A DNA stretch of 64,000 bases from Variovorax sp. KK3 (GCF_001984055.1 NZ_LYVO01000018.1:1-64000); one strand, 5' to 3'. Shown: positions 48,427 through 56,839, counted from the stretch's first letter. The notes: generated by a model not told the origin, from the sequence alone. Numbers and translations: made by a program.

Positions 48427-48801
48427 ATGTCCTTGTTCTTCGCACCTGCCCATCGCGCTTCGTTCGCCCCCCGTTCGTTCGACCGCAGCTTCGAACGCTT
48501 CGTCAACGATGCCTTCTCGGCATCGCGCCGTTCACTCAACGTCGAACAGGACGACAAGAGCTGGACCGTGACGCTCGACGTTCCCGGCTTCGCCCGTGAA
48601 GACCTCACCATCGGCATCGAAGGCGCCGTCGTGCGCATCGAGAGCAAGGCCGACGCCAAGCGCAAGTTCAAGGCCGCCTACGAACTGCCGCAGGACATCG
48701 ATGTCGCCGCCAGCGAGGCCAAGCTCGAAAACGGTGTATTGACGCTCAAGCTCGGCAAGCTCGTCCCTGTCAGCAACGTCGCGCAGCTGACCATCAACTG
48801 A
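48427..48801 (+). CDS. Small heat-shock protein (Hsp20/alpha-crystallin)
   Basis: A 124-residue chaperone. The alpha-crystallin domain runs from LNVEQDDKSWTVTLDVPGFAREDLTI to ENGVLTLKLGKL, including the conserved A/E-x-G-V-L-T motif; the C-terminal I-x-I/V anchor is not obvious beyond VSNVAQLTIN. AGGAG lies at good distance upstream. It is divergent from the ABC receptor gene and is followed by its own terminator. No convincing heat-shock promoter or RNA thermometer was found upstream. Confidence 0.9.
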   Translation: MSLFFAPAHRASFAPRSFDRSFERFVNDAFSASRRSLNVEQDDKSWTVTLDVPGFAREDLTIGIEGAVVRIESKADAKRKFKAAYELPQDIDVAASEAKLENGVLTLKLGKLVPVSNVAQLTIN

Positions 48802-48853
48802 TTTCCGCGCGTTCAGCGTGTTTCAGAGTTGCTGAACACGCAAACAGCTCAAC

Positions 48854-48885
48854 AGGCCGGTAACTTTTTGTTGCCGGCCTTTTTT
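48854..48885 (+). terminator. Strong intrinsic terminator after hsp20
   Basis: Arms AGGCCGGTAAC (48854-48864) and GTTGCCGGCCT (48870-48880) pair at all 11 positions with one G-U wobble, around TTTTT, and are followed by TTTTT. The next 130 nt to 49018 is AT-richer than the surroundings and holds no gene I can support. Confidence 0.9.
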
Positions 48886-49018
48886 GTTCCTGATCACAAA
48901 ATATGTGCCAACAACGTCACATTAAGCGGCGTTTCTTCTTACATATTTCCGGCCCATCGTCTGTTTAGCCTTCTTGCGGCTCGCCCCGTAACCGGTTGCA
49001 GACGACTTACGACGCAAC

Positions 49019-49765
49019 ATGAAAACGCACCTGAAGCCTGCCTTCGACAACTTGCGCTCGGACACTCTCCTGGTCTTTCTGCCAGGCGCCTTCCTGAAGC
49101 CCGAAGAGTTCGAACGCGAAGGCTTCGTCAGTGCCGTGCGCGAGCGTGAACTGGCCGCCGATGCCCTGCTGGTCGACGCCGACGTGTCCTACTACTACGA
49201 CCAGAGCTTCATCGAGCGCCTGCAGGACGACGTGCTCCAGCCGCAGCGCGCCCTGGGCTACAAGACCATCTGGCTGGTGGGCATCTCGATCGGGGGCTTC
49301 GGCGCCTTGATCCACGAACTGGCCAAGCCCGGCACCGTCGACGGCATCGTGACCCTTGCGCCCTACCTCGGCCGCCGCCCGATCGGCGCCGAGATCCACA
49401 AGGCCGGCGGGCTGCGGACCTGGAAAGCCCCCGAAGGTCCGCCGCCGGACGAAGAAGTCGACCGCAAGCTGTGGCCCTGGCTGCAGCAGTACGCGAATGC
49501 CGCGCCCGCGAAGGATCTTCCACCGCTGTACCTGGGCTACGGCTTGGCCGACCGCTTCGCGGCCAACCACCGCCTGCTGGCCGACGCCCTGCCGGCCGGC
49601 CAGGTGTTCACCACCGAGGGCGGACACGACTGGCCGCAATGGTCGCAGCTGTGGCGCAAGATGCTCGACGTGCTGCCGCTGCCCGCGCTCGCCGGCCGCA
49701 AAAACCCGTCTAGCCGAACTGCGGTTCCGGCTCTCCCAGCGACGCCAGTGGCCATCGCGGCTTGA
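49019..49765 (+). CDS. Alpha/beta-fold hydrolase, function unknown
   Basis: A 248-residue alpha/beta hydrolase. [16 protein letters not shown] is the nucleophile elbow (G-x-S-x-G) and [11 protein letters not shown] near the C-terminus holds the likely catalytic His. [21 protein letters not shown] carries the acidic segment expected before it. No substrate-specific feature is visible. Its last 56 nt overlap the 3' end of the convergent tsaD gene, so the final 18 or so residues share DNA with TsaD's C-terminus. Confidence 0.75.
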   Translation: MKTHLKPAFDNLRSDTLLVFLPGAFLKPEEFEREGFVSAVRERELAADALLVDADVSYYYDQSFIERLQDDVLQPQRALGYKTIWLVGISIGGFGALIHELAKPGTVDGIVTLAPYLGRRPIGAEIHKAGGLRTWKAPEGPPPDEEVDRKLWPWLQQYANAAPAKDLPPLYLGYGLADRFAANHRLLADALPAGQVFTTEGGHDWPQWSQLWRKMLDVLPLPALAGRKNPSSRTAVPALPATPVAIAA

Positions 49766-50762
49766 CGTCGAAGGCGTAGCGCTCGGTCGCTTCCTGCACG
49801 CCGGCCTGCAGCCGCATCGCGCCGGCCATCGCGATCATGGCGCCGTTGTCGGTGCACAGGTGCAACTCGGGGTAGTGCACCCGAACGCCGCGCTGGGCAC
49901 AGGCCGCATTCAGCTGAGTCCGCAGTGCCTGGTTGGCACCGACGCCGCCGGCGACCACCAGGCGCTTCAGTCCGCTCTCTTCGATGGCGCGAAGTGATTT
50001 CTTCAGCAGCACGTCGACGATGGCCGCCTGCGTGGACGCCGCCAGGTCGGCCTTGCGCGCTTCCAGTTCGCCGCCCAGCTTGCGCGCCTGGGTCAGCACC
50101 GCGGTCTTGAGGCCGGCGAAGGAGAAATCGAGGTCGCCGCTGTGCAGCAGCGGCCGCGGCAGCTTGAAGGCCGCGGGGTCGCCTGACTCCGCCAACTTGG
50201 CCAGCCACGGCCCGCCCGGATAGGGCAGGCCCATGAGCTTGGCGCTCTTGTCGAAGGCCTCCCCGGCCGCGTCGTCGATGGTTTCGCCCAGCAGGTCGTA
50301 GCGCCCCACGTCGTCGACCCGCATCAGCTGCGTGTGCCCGCCCGACACCAGGAGCGCGACGAAAGGAAATTCGGGCGGATCGGCGCTGAGGAACGGCGAC
50401 AGCAAGTGCCCCTCGAGGTGGTGCACGCCCAGCACCGGCTTGCCGAGCGCAGCCGCCAGGGCGCAAGCCACGCCGGCACCCACCAGCAGCGCACCCGCCA
50501 GCCCCGGCCCGCGCGTGTAGGCGACGACGTCCACATCGGCCAGCCCGCGCCCCGCCTCGTCCAGCACTGCTTGCGCCAGCGGCAGCACACGCCGGATGTG
50601 ATCGCGGCTCGCCAGTTCCGGCACCACGCCGCCGTAGGCCTGGTGCATGGCGATCTGGCTGTGCAGCGCATGCGCGGCCAGGCGCGGCAGACCGCCCTCA
50701 CCCGCCTCGACCAGCGCCACGCCCGTTTCGTCGCAGGAGGACTCGATTCCCAATACAAGCAT
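49710..50762 (-). CDS. tsaD: tRNA N6-threonylcarbamoyladenosine transferase TsaD
   Basis: A 350-residue protein of the Kae1/Qri7/YgjD family that transfers the threonylcarbamoyl group to A37 of ANN-decoding tRNAs. [18 protein letters not shown] is the ASKHA phosphate loop, HHLEGH gives metal ligands His115 and His119, [11 protein letters not shown] and [10 protein letters not shown] are further signatures, and [10 protein letters not shown] closes the site. It is divergent from the NIT-ANTAR gene and overlaps the alpha/beta hydrolase tail to tail by 56 nt. Confidence 0.95.
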   Translation of the reverse strand: MLVLGIESSCDETGVALVEAGEGGLPRLAAHALHSQIAMHQAYGGVVPELASRDHIRRVLPLAQAVLDEAGRGLADVDVVAYTRGPGLAGALLVGAGVACALAAALGKPVLGVHHLEGHLLSPFLSADPPEFPFVALLVSGGHTQLMRVDDVGRYDLLGETIDDAAGEAFDKSAKLMGLPYPGGPWLAKLAESGDPAAFKLPRPLLHSGDLDFSFAGLKTAVLTQARKLGGELEARKADLAASTQAAIVDVLLKKSLRAIEESGLKRLVVAGGVGANQALRTQLNAACAQRGVRVHYPELHLCTDNGAMIAMAGAMRLQAGVQEATERYAFDVKPRWPLASLGEPEPQFG

Positions 50763-50791
50763 GCGGCGAGTGTAGGAGGCTCGCCGGGCCG

Positions 50792-50807
50792 GGGCACGAA
50801 TGTTGCT
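50792..50807 (+). promoter_or_regulatory. Sigma-54 promoter of the NIT-ANTAR regulator gene
   Basis: GGGCAC (50792-50797), 5 nt, TTGCT (50803-50807). It matches the -24/-12 consensus TGGCAC-N5-TTGCW except at the first base, with GG and GC spaced exactly 10 nt apart. The predicted start is near 50818, leaving a leader of about 29 nt. Confidence 0.78.
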
Positions 50808-50846
50808 CGATGCCCGCACGACGAGCACTCGCCTGCAACCCACACG

Positions 50847-52127
50847 ATGAAATCCGGCCTGAGCTTTCTGATCGCCGCCCTGCGTTGCGAGATCGACGAA
50901 CTCGACCAGCTCGCCCGCACCAGCGCACTGGTCGCGACCATCGGGCGGCTGGTCCACGCGCTGCAGCGCGAGCGCGGCCTGTCCAATGTCTTCCTGGCTT
51001 CCGGCGGCTGCCGCTTCGCAGCGCAGCGCGCGGAGCAGACCCACGCCTGCCTGTTGGCCGAAGAGGCGGTTCGCGCCTGCTTCGACCGGCTCGAAGCCGA
51101 CGCCAGCGGCATCGGCAACGGCGCGCGCCTGTTCAGCCGCATCGCCTGGGTGCTGCCCGGCCTGGCGGCCCTGCCCACGCTGCGCAGCCGCATCGGCGCG
51201 ATGGAGCTCTCGCCCGCGGATGCGACGGCCGCCTTCGTCAAGCTCGTCTCGGGGCTCTTGGCCGTGGTGTTCGAGGCGGCCGACGGCGCCACCGACCCCG
51301 AGATCTCGCGACTTCTCGTGGCGATGTTCAACTTCATGCAGGGCAAGGAATTCGCGGGCCAGGAGCGCGCCTGCGGTGCCGCAGCCTTCGCCTCGGGCCG
51401 CAACGACGCCGACCGCCAGCAGCAGTGGCTGCATCTCATCGAATCGCAGGAACGCTGCTTCCAGGTCTTCGTCGAGTTCGCCGGCGGAGCGATGGGCGAG
51501 CGCTGGTACGCCAATCAATCGCCGCAGCAACTGGCCGAACAGGAGCGCATGCGCCGCATCGCCTGCGCGGCGCCTGCCGGCGTGGTGCTCGACCCCGAAC
51601 TCAGCTCCACCTGGTTCGACTGCTGCAGCCGCCGCATCGACGCCATGCAGGCCGTCGAAGAACAGCTGGCCGCAGACCTGCGGCTCATCTGCGAGCAGAA
51701 GACCGCCCGCGCACGCGCCGAGCTGACGGCGCACGAAGCGCTGCTCGCGCACCTGGCCGACGACGAAGGCACGCCCTCCGCCGCGTTCTTCGACGAAAGC
51801 GCGCCGGCCCAGAGCCCGCCGCGCGTAATGGGCGCGGCGCCGCCTTACGGCCGCCAGCTCGAGCGCTCGATCCTCGACATGGTCCAGGAGCAGTCGCTGC
51901 GCCTTCAGGCGATGGGCGAAGAGCTCGACACCGTTCGTGCCGCCCTCAACGAGCGCAAGCTGGTCGAGCGCGCCAAGGGCCTGCTGATGGCGCACCGGCG
52001 CCTCAGCGAGGAAGAGGCGCACAAGATGCTTCGACGCACGGCCATGAGCCAGGGACGCCGCCTGGTCGAGGTCGCCGAATCGGTGTTGGCCATGGCCGAG
52101 TACCTGCCGCCACAACCCGTGCGCTGA
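50847..52127 (+). CDS. nasR: NIT-ANTAR nitrate-responsive transcription antiterminator (NasR-like)
   Basis: A 426-residue cytoplasmic regulator. Residues about 25-290 form a NIT (nitrate- and nitrite-sensing) helical domain with the signature QRERGLSN at 40-47. The C-terminus (about 355-420) is an ANTAR RNA-binding domain with [33 protein letters not shown]. This is the architecture of Klebsiella NasR, which binds nitrate and then a two-hairpin leader RNA to stop termination. A matching leader lies 144 nt downstream, before nrtA. The start [12 protein letters not shown] is chosen because it begins the NIT domain and follows the sigma-54 promoter by a short leader. The gene symbol is by analogy. 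Confidence 0.9.
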   Translation: MKSGLSFLIAALRCEIDELDQLARTSALVATIGRLVHALQRERGLSNVFLASGGCRFAAQRAEQTHACLLAEEAVRACFDRLEADASGIGNGARLFSRIAWVLPGLAALPTLRSRIGAMELSPADATAAFVKLVSGLLAVVFEAADGATDPEISRLLVAMFNFMQGKEFAGQERACGAAAFASGRNDADRQQQWLHLIESQERCFQVFVEFAGGAMGERWYANQSPQQLAEQERMRRIACAAPAGVVLDPELSSTWFDCCSRRIDAMQAVEEQLAADLRLICEQKTARARAELTAHEALLAHLADDEGTPSAAFFDESAPAQSPPRVMGAAPPYGRQLERSILDMVQEQSLRLQAMGEELDTVRAALNERKLVERAKGLLMAHRRLSEEEAHKMLRRTAMSQGRRLVEVAESVLAMAEYLPPQPVR

Positions 52128-52146
52128 CCACCCTCGGATGGTGCGC

Positions 52147-52163
52147 TGCACAACAAGAGTGCC
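52147..52163. promoter_or_regulatory. NtrC-type enhancer site candidate upstream of nrtA
   Basis: TGCAC, 7 nt, GTGCC matches the NtrC consensus outer arms TGCAC-N7-GTGCA at 9 of 10 positions. It lies about 95 nt before the -24 element, the usual distance for NtrC. Confidence 0.6.
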
Positions 52164-52244
52164 GCCCACGCGAAGACCGCCCGATCGTGGCCAATCCAAT
52201 GCCCACCGGGGCGTACCTGCTACGGACTTCATAGCAAGCAGCTC

Positions 52245-52260
52245 TGGCACGCAGCTTGCT
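52245..52260 (+). promoter_or_regulatory. Sigma-54 promoter of the nrt operon
   Basis: TGGCAC (52245-52250), 5 nt, TTGCT (52256-52260): a full match to the -24/-12 consensus. The predicted start is near 52271, 2 nt before the first leader hairpin. Confidence 0.9.
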
Positions 52261-52272
52261 CAGTCTCACGCA

Positions 52273-52380
52273 GGCGACATCCAACGGCGGATGCTGCCGA
52301 CCGAACCGGACAAAGGCGTCCCCATCCCGCAAGGGCTCGTTTTCGAGCAGCCCCTGCGCGGTGCGGACGCCTTTTCGTTT
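52273..52380 (+). ncRNA. ANTAR-target antitermination leader of the nrt operon (P1, P2, terminator)
   Basis: P1 has a core stem CATCC/GGATG (52278-52293) with hexaloop AACGGC, extended by GGC/GCC to 52273-52298. P2 is GGAC/GTCC (52308-52321) with hexaloop AAAGGC. Both loops have A at position 1 and G at position 4, the ANTAR recognition rule. The P2 loop and 3' arm (52312-52321) are also the 5' arm of a 10-bp terminator stem whose 3' arm is 52365-52374, followed by TCGTTTTT. P2 and terminator are therefore mutually exclusive. Together with the promoter, this explains most of the 312-nt gap between the regulator and nrtA; a pyrimidine-rich stretch (52380-52420) fills the rest. Confidence 0.88.
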
Positions 52381-52439
52381 TTGCCTCTCGCTTTTTTTGC
52401 TTTTTTCTCCTCCCAGTCCTCTCAACCGGAGCCCGCCCC

Positions 52440-53684
52440 ATGAACGACCTGCTGAAACCGAAACTGAGCCGACGCCGAGTGCTGCAAGCCGCCGCCATCG
52501 GCGCGATCGGCATCGACCCGGCCTTGCGCGCCGCGGTCTGGGCCCAGGGCTCGGACAAGCCCGAGAAGGAAGAGGTCAAGATCGGCTTCATTCCCCTCAC
52601 CGACTGCGCCAGCGTGGTGATGGCCTCGGTGCTCGGCATCGACAAGAAGTACGGCGTGAAGATCGTGCCCAGCAAAGAGGCGAGCTGGGCCGGCGTGCGC
52701 GACAAGCTGGTCAACGGCGAACTCGACATGGCCCACGTGCTCTACGGCCTGGTCTACGGCGTGCACCTGGGCATCAGCGGCCCCAAGAAGGACATGGCCG
52801 TGCTGATGACGCTCAACAACAACGGCCAGGCGATCACGCTGTCGAAGAAGCTGGCCGACAAGGGCGCCGTCGATGCAGCCTCGCTCGCCAAGCTCATCAC
52901 CACCGAGAAGCGCGAGTACACCTTCGCCCAGACCTTCCCGACCGGCACCCACGCGATGTGGCTGTACTACTGGCTCGCCTCGGCCGGCATCGACCCGTTC
53001 AAGGACGTCAAAAACATCGTGGTGCCGCCGCCCCAGATGGTCGCCAACATGCGCGTGGGCAACATGGACGGCTTCTGCGTCGGCGAGCCGTGGAACCAGC
53101 GCGCGATCATGGACAACATCGGCGTCACCGCCGTCACCACGCAGGACATCTGGCGCGACCATCCGGAGAAGGTGCTGGGCACCACCGGCGACTTCGTCAA
53201 GAAGTACCCCAACACCGCGCGCGCCGTGACGGCCGCCATCCTCGAAGCCGGCAAGTGGATCGACACCGGCCTGCAGAACAAGAACAAGATGGCCGAGACC
53301 ATCGCCGACAAGAGCTACGTCAACACCAGCGTGGACGCGATCAACCAGCGCATCCTGGGCCGCTACACCAACGGCCTCGGCAAGAACTGGGACGACCCGA
53401 ACCACATGAAGTTCTACAACGACGGTGCGGTCACCTTCCCCTACCTGTCGGACGGCATGTGGTTCCTGACCCAGCACAAGCGCTGGGGTTTGCTCAAGGA
53501 GCATCCCGATTACTTCAAGGTCGCCACCGAGATCAACCGCGTCGACATCTACAAGCAGGCCGCGGCGGCCACCAAGACATCCGTGCCCAAAGACGCGCTG
53601 CGCACCAGCAAGCTGATCGACGGCGCGGTGTGGGACGGGAAGAACCCGAAGCAGTACGCCGATTCCTTCAAGTTGCATGTCTGA
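52440..53684 (+). CDS. nrtA: Nitrate ABC transporter substrate-binding protein (NrtA/NasF)
   Basis: A 414-residue receptor of the NrtA/CmpA family. The N-terminus carries a twin-arginine signal (SRRRVLQAAAIGAIGI), so export by Tat is likely. Mature landmarks are VKIGFIPLTDCASVVMASVLGI, KLVNGELDMAHVLYGLVYGVHLGI and NMDGFCVGEPWNQRAI, all typical of nitrate/nitrite receptors. GGAG precedes the ATG by 8 nt. It heads the nrtABD operon, which is preceded by the sigma-54 promoter and ANTAR leader. Confidence 0.92.
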   Translation: MNDLLKPKLSRRRVLQAAAIGAIGIDPALRAAVWAQGSDKPEKEEVKIGFIPLTDCASVVMASVLGIDKKYGVKIVPSKEASWAGVRDKLVNGELDMAHVLYGLVYGVHLGISGPKKDMAVLMTLNNNGQAITLSKKLADKGAVDAASLAKLITTEKREYTFAQTFPTGTHAMWLYYWLASAGIDPFKDVKNIVVPPPQMVANMRVGNMDGFCVGEPWNQRAIMDNIGVTAVTTQDIWRDHPEKVLGTTGDFVKKYPNTARAVTAAILEAGKWIDTGLQNKNKMAETIADKSYVNTSVDAINQRILGRYTNGLGKNWDDPNHMKFYNDGAVTFPYLSDGMWFLTQHKRWGLLKEHPDYFKVATEINRVDIYKQAAAATKTSVPKDALRTSKLIDGAVWDGKNPKQYADSFKLHV

Positions 53685-53694
53685 GGAGCGCACC

Positions 53695-54618
53695 ATGGTC
53701 AGTGCCGTCTTTCATTCGCCGCTCGATGCGGCCGCCGGCCACCTGCCGGCCCCCGTCGCCGCGCGCACCGCGGTGCCCGCCGCCGCACACGCAGCAGAGC
53801 CGGTGCAGACCGCAGCCGAAGAACGCACGCCGCGTGACTTCAGCTGGGTCTGGCTGCGCGTGCTGCCGCCGCTCATGGGCTTCGCGCTGCTGATCCTGAT
53901 CTGGGAGCTGGTGGCGCTCAAGAGCACGACCGGCTTCCCGTCCCCGGGTGTCGTGTGGCAACAGGCGCTGAGCGTCTTCAGCGACCCGTTCTACAGCAAG
54001 GGCCCCAACGACCAGGGCGTGGGCTGGAACGTGCTGTCGTCGTTGCAGCGCGTGGCGCTGGGCTTCGGGCTCGCCGCCGCGGTGGGCATTCCGGCCGGCT
54101 TCGCGATCGGGCGCTTCTCGTTCCTCGCACGCATGTTCAATCCGCTCATCAGCCTGCTGCGGCCGGTGTCGCCGCTGGCCTGGCTGCCGATCGGGCTGCT
54201 GGTGTTCAAGGGCGCCAACCCGGCCGCCATCTGGACCATCTTCATCTGCTCGATCTGGCCGATGGTCATCAACACCGCGGTGGGCGTGCAGCGCGTGCCC
54301 AGCGACTACATGAACGTGGCGCGCGTGCTCAACCTGTCCGAATGGAAGATCCTCACCAAGATCCTCTTCCCCGCCGTGCTGCCCTACATGCTGACCGGCG
54401 TGCGCCTGGCGGTCGGCACAGCCTGGCTGGTGATCGTGGCGGCCGAGATGCTGACCGGCGGCGTCGGCATCGGCTTCTGGGTGTGGGACGAGTGGAACAA
54501 CCTCAACGTCGCCAACATCATCATCGCGATCTTCGTGATCGGCATCGTGGGCCTGGTGCTCGAGTTCGCGCTGATCCGCATCGCCACCGCGTTCACGTTC
54601 GAAGAGGTGAAGGCATGA
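53695..54618 (+). CDS. nrtB: Nitrate ABC transporter permease (NrtB/NasE)
   Basis: A 307-residue inner-membrane permease with a long Ala/Pro-rich N-terminal tail (about 45 residues). Hydrophobic segments begin at LPPLMGFALLILIWELVAL. The EAA-type coupling loop is visible as MNVARVLNLSEWKILTKILFPAVLPYML. Start 53695 was chosen over 53677, which would overlap nrtA, because GAGGAG lies at the right distance. Its stop overlaps the ATPase start as ATGA. Confidence 0.92.
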   Translation: MVSAVFHSPLDAAAGHLPAPVAARTAVPAAAHAAEPVQTAAEERTPRDFSWVWLRVLPPLMGFALLILIWELVALKSTTGFPSPGVVWQQALSVFSDPFYSKGPNDQGVGWNVLSSLQRVALGFGLAAAVGIPAGFAIGRFSFLARMFNPLISLLRPVSPLAWLPIGLLVFKGANPAAIWTIFICSIWPMVINTAVGVQRVPSDYMNVARVLNLSEWKILTKILFPAVLPYMLTGVRLAVGTAWLVIVAAEMLTGGVGIGFWVWDEWNNLNVANIIIAIFVIGIVGLVLEFALIRIATAFTFEEVKA

Positions 54619-55442
54619 GCACGAGCACTGCCATTGCTGCGGATGCGAAGTACATCCAGGTCCAGGGCGTCGAGCAGCGCTTCAAGACGCCCAAGGGCAG
54701 CTTCCTCGCGCTGCGCGACATCGACCTGCAGGTGGCCAAGGGCGAGTTCATCACGCTGATCGGCCACTCGGGCTGCGGCAAGTCGACCCTGCTGAACCTG
54801 ATCGCGGGGCTGACCACGCCCACGCAGGGCGCCCTGCTCTGCGCCAACCGCGAGATCAAGGGCCCGGGCCCCGAGCGCGCGGTGGTGTTCCAGAACCATT
54901 CGCTGCTGCCCTGGCTCAGCTGCTACGAGAACGTGTACCTGGCCGTCGAGCGCGTGTTCGCCGCGACCGAGAACAAGGCACAGCTCAAGGCCCGCACAGA
55001 AGCCGCGCTCGCGCTGGTCGGCCTGAGCGCCGCCGCGCAGAAGCGGCCCGGCGAGATCTCGGGTGGCATGAAGCAGCGCGTCGGCATCGCGCGCGCACTG
55101 TCGATGGAACCCAAGGTGCTCTTGATGGACGAGCCCTTCGGCGCCCTCGATGCGCTGACGCGCGCCAAGCTGCAGGACGAGTTGCTCGCCATCGTGCAGA
55201 AGACGCACAGCACGGTGGTGATGGTCACGCACGACGTCGACGAAGCCGTGCTGCTGTCCGACCGCATCGTCATGCTCACCAACGGGCCGGCCGCCACCAT
55301 CGGCGAGATCCTTTCGGTGGACCTGCCGCGCCCGCGCGACCGTGTGGCCTTGGCGGAAGACCCGGTCTACGTGCACGCGCGCAAGGCCGTGATCGACTTC
55401 CTCTACACGCGGCAGGCGCACGTCGAAAAGACGGCAGCCTGA
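54615..55442 (+). CDS. nrtD: Nitrate ABC transporter ATPase (NrtD/NasD type)
   Basis: A 275-residue ATPase with Walker A GHSGCGKST, Q-loop VVFQNHSLLPWLS, signature ISGGMKQRVGIARAL, Walker B VLLMDEPFGALDALT and the H-loop VTHDVDEA. It has a single ATPase domain, so it resembles NrtD rather than NrtC, which carries an extra receptor-like domain; two copies would serve the NrtB dimer. It starts within the nrtB stop (ATGA) and ends 23 nt before a convergent gene. Confidence 0.92.
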   Translation: MSTSTAIAADAKYIQVQGVEQRFKTPKGSFLALRDIDLQVAKGEFITLIGHSGCGKSTLLNLIAGLTTPTQGALLCANREIKGPGPERAVVFQNHSLLPWLSCYENVYLAVERVFAATENKAQLKARTEAALALVGLSAAAQKRPGEISGGMKQRVGIARALSMEPKVLLMDEPFGALDALTRAKLQDELLAIVQKTHSTVVMVTHDVDEAVLLSDRIVMLTNGPAATIGEILSVDLPRPRDRVALAEDPVYVHARKAVIDFLYTRQAHVEKTAA

Positions 55443-55465
55443 ACACGCGGCGGCGAACACGGGGC

Positions 55466-56740
55466 TCAGGACATGATGACCTGCAAGCTGTGTTCGTACG
55501 AGGCCGTCAAACGGTCGAAAGTGTCGGCCAGCACTTCGCTGGCGCGCACCAGGTCCGCCCGGCCCTCGGCCCTGTCGGCCTCGCGCACGCCGCGCACCAG
55601 CCGCAGCCATTCGTCGCGCGCGCCGGCGAGTGCGGCGCGGATCTCGGGCGAGCTCAGCGGTGCACGCTCCAGTTCGAGCAGCGAGGCCTCGAAAGCGTCC
55701 ATGGTCGGCGCCAGACGCATGCTCCATTCACCACCGCCCAGCAGCGATGCGAGCAGCGCATCCTTGGCGAGGCGCTGCGCCCGCATGCGTTGCCGGCCGC
55801 ACAGGTTGACGATGCGCAGCGCGCGCCGTCCGCCCGAGGTTTCGAGCGCGTCGGTCAGCGCCTCGGCGGCGGTCAGGAGCGCCTCCGCGTCGACGTCGAT
55901 GGCGCCGAGCGCGGCCGGCGACAGGCGCGCACCGAGCGCCGCGTCCAGCGCCTCCCAGGCCGCGCGCACGCGCTCCAGCGCCATCTTGCTCAGCTCGTCG
56001 AGTGGGAGGGCCGCGAGATGAGCCAGGTTGTCCTGCACCCGCGCGACCGACTCGGTGCGCAAGCTGCGGCTGCGTCGCGCATCGACGCCGGCCAGCGCCT
56101 GCGCAGCCAGCCGCGCCAGCCGCTGCGACAGCATGCGCAGTTGCCCGGCACGGTTGATGGCCTCGGCCCACTGCGCCGCCTCCACCACGGAGCGCGACAG
56201 CTCGCCCACGCGCAGGTTGGCATGCATGGCCGCGCCACGCAGCAGCACGAACGCGGCGTCCTCGTCGATGCCGCGCGCCGACATCAGCAGGCCCTTGGCG
56301 CGGTCCACCCACTTGCGCTCGTCCAGGTGCGCGAGCGAGCGCGTCAACGTGTCGCGCAGCGCCGCCTCGCGCCGCCAGCGTGCGTCGGCCCGCGCGAGCA
56401 ATGCGCGCAGCGCGGGCGCATCCAGGCCGACGGCGAGCGACCAGGCGTTCACGCCGACATGCACCAGCTCCTCGTGCTGCGACGCCGCCAACGGGCCGCA
56501 GACCAGGCTCACGGGATGCGGCGGCGCACCGGCCCAGGCCGCCTGCAGCGCCGCGCGCAGGCCGGCGATGGATGCGGGTTGCCAGGCCAGCAGCTGCTGC
56601 GGCACCAGCATGGAAGCCTGCTGCACCAGGGTGTCGCACGTCGCGGCGCCGATGGCGGCCGCATCGGACGTCGCCAGCAGGCGCTGCAGCGCGTCGGGAA
56701 CGGCGTCGGCATCGGGCAGGACGAGCAGCAAACGGATCAT
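55466..56740 (-). CDS. Pseudo-receiver/ANTAR/tandem P-box (PilJ) regulatory protein
   Basis: A 424-residue protein with an unusual domain order. Residues 1-115 look like a response-regulator receiver (MIRLLLVLPDADAVPDAL), but the region expected to hold the phospho-acceptor Asp reads QQLLAWQPAS, so it is probably not phosphorylated. Residues about 128-190 are an ANTAR RNA-binding domain (ERKWVDRAKGLLMSARGIDEDAAFVLLRGAAM). Then come two P-box-like segments, INRAGQLRMLSQRLARLA (195-212) and VNLCGRQRMRAQRLAKDALL (311-330), related to the nitrate-sensing region of NarX and the PilJ N-terminal domain. No membrane helix is seen, so nitrate sensing would be cytoplasmic. It lies divergent from narK. 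Confidence 0.82.
   Translation of the reverse strand: MIRLLLVLPDADAVPDALQRLLATSDAAAIGAATCDTLVQQASMLVPQQLLAWQPASIAGLRAALQAAWAGAPPHPVSLVCGPLAASQHEELVHVGVNAWSLAVGLDAPALRALLARADARWRREAALRDTLTRSLAHLDERKWVDRAKGLLMSARGIDEDAAFVLLRGAAMHANLRVGELSRSVVEAAQWAEAINRAGQLRMLSQRLARLAAQALAGVDARRSRSLRTESVARVQDNLAHLAALPLDELSKMALERVRAAWEALDAALGARLSPAALGAIDVDAEALLTAAEALTDALETSGGRRALRIVNLCGRQRMRAQRLAKDALLASLLGGGEWSMRLAPTMDAFEASLLELERAPLSSPEIRAALAGARDEWLRLVRGVREADRAEGRADLVRASEVLADTFDRLTASYEHSLQVIMS
56622..56638. promoter_or_regulatory. NtrC-type enhancer site candidate upstream of narK
   Basis: TGCACCA, 3 nt, TGTCGCA matches TGCACCA-N3-TGGTGCA at 12 of 14 arm positions. It lies inside the divergent ANTAR gene, about 155 nt before the -24 element of the narK promoter. 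Confidence 0.45.
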
Positions 56741-56792
56741 GGCCAGCGCATTGTGGAAGAACGGTGCGCGCGCAGCATAGGCCACGAATGGC

Positions 56793-56808
56793 GGGCACGG
56801 GTCTTGCG
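56793..56808 (+). promoter_or_regulatory. Sigma-54 promoter of narK
   Basis: GGGCAC (56793-56798), 5 nt, TTGCG (56804-56808), with GG and GC exactly 10 nt apart. Two bases differ from TGGCAC-N5-TTGCW. The predicted start is near 56819, one nt before the leader hairpin. Confidence 0.7.
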
Positions 56809-56819
56809 TGACGGAGGGC

Positions 56820-56839
56820 GCGGTGTAACGAAGCACCGC
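56820..56839 (+). promoter_or_regulatory. ANTAR-type hexaloop hairpin at the 5' end of the narK leader
   Basis: GCGGTGT/GCACCGC forms a 7-bp stem (one G-U) around AACGAA, with A at loop position 1 and G at position 4, as in P1 of the nrt leader. A second hexaloop hairpin (56853-56868, loop CGCAGC) breaks the rule, and the later 7-bp hairpin (56888-56904) lacks a T-tract, so antitermination is less clear here. Confidence 0.55.
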
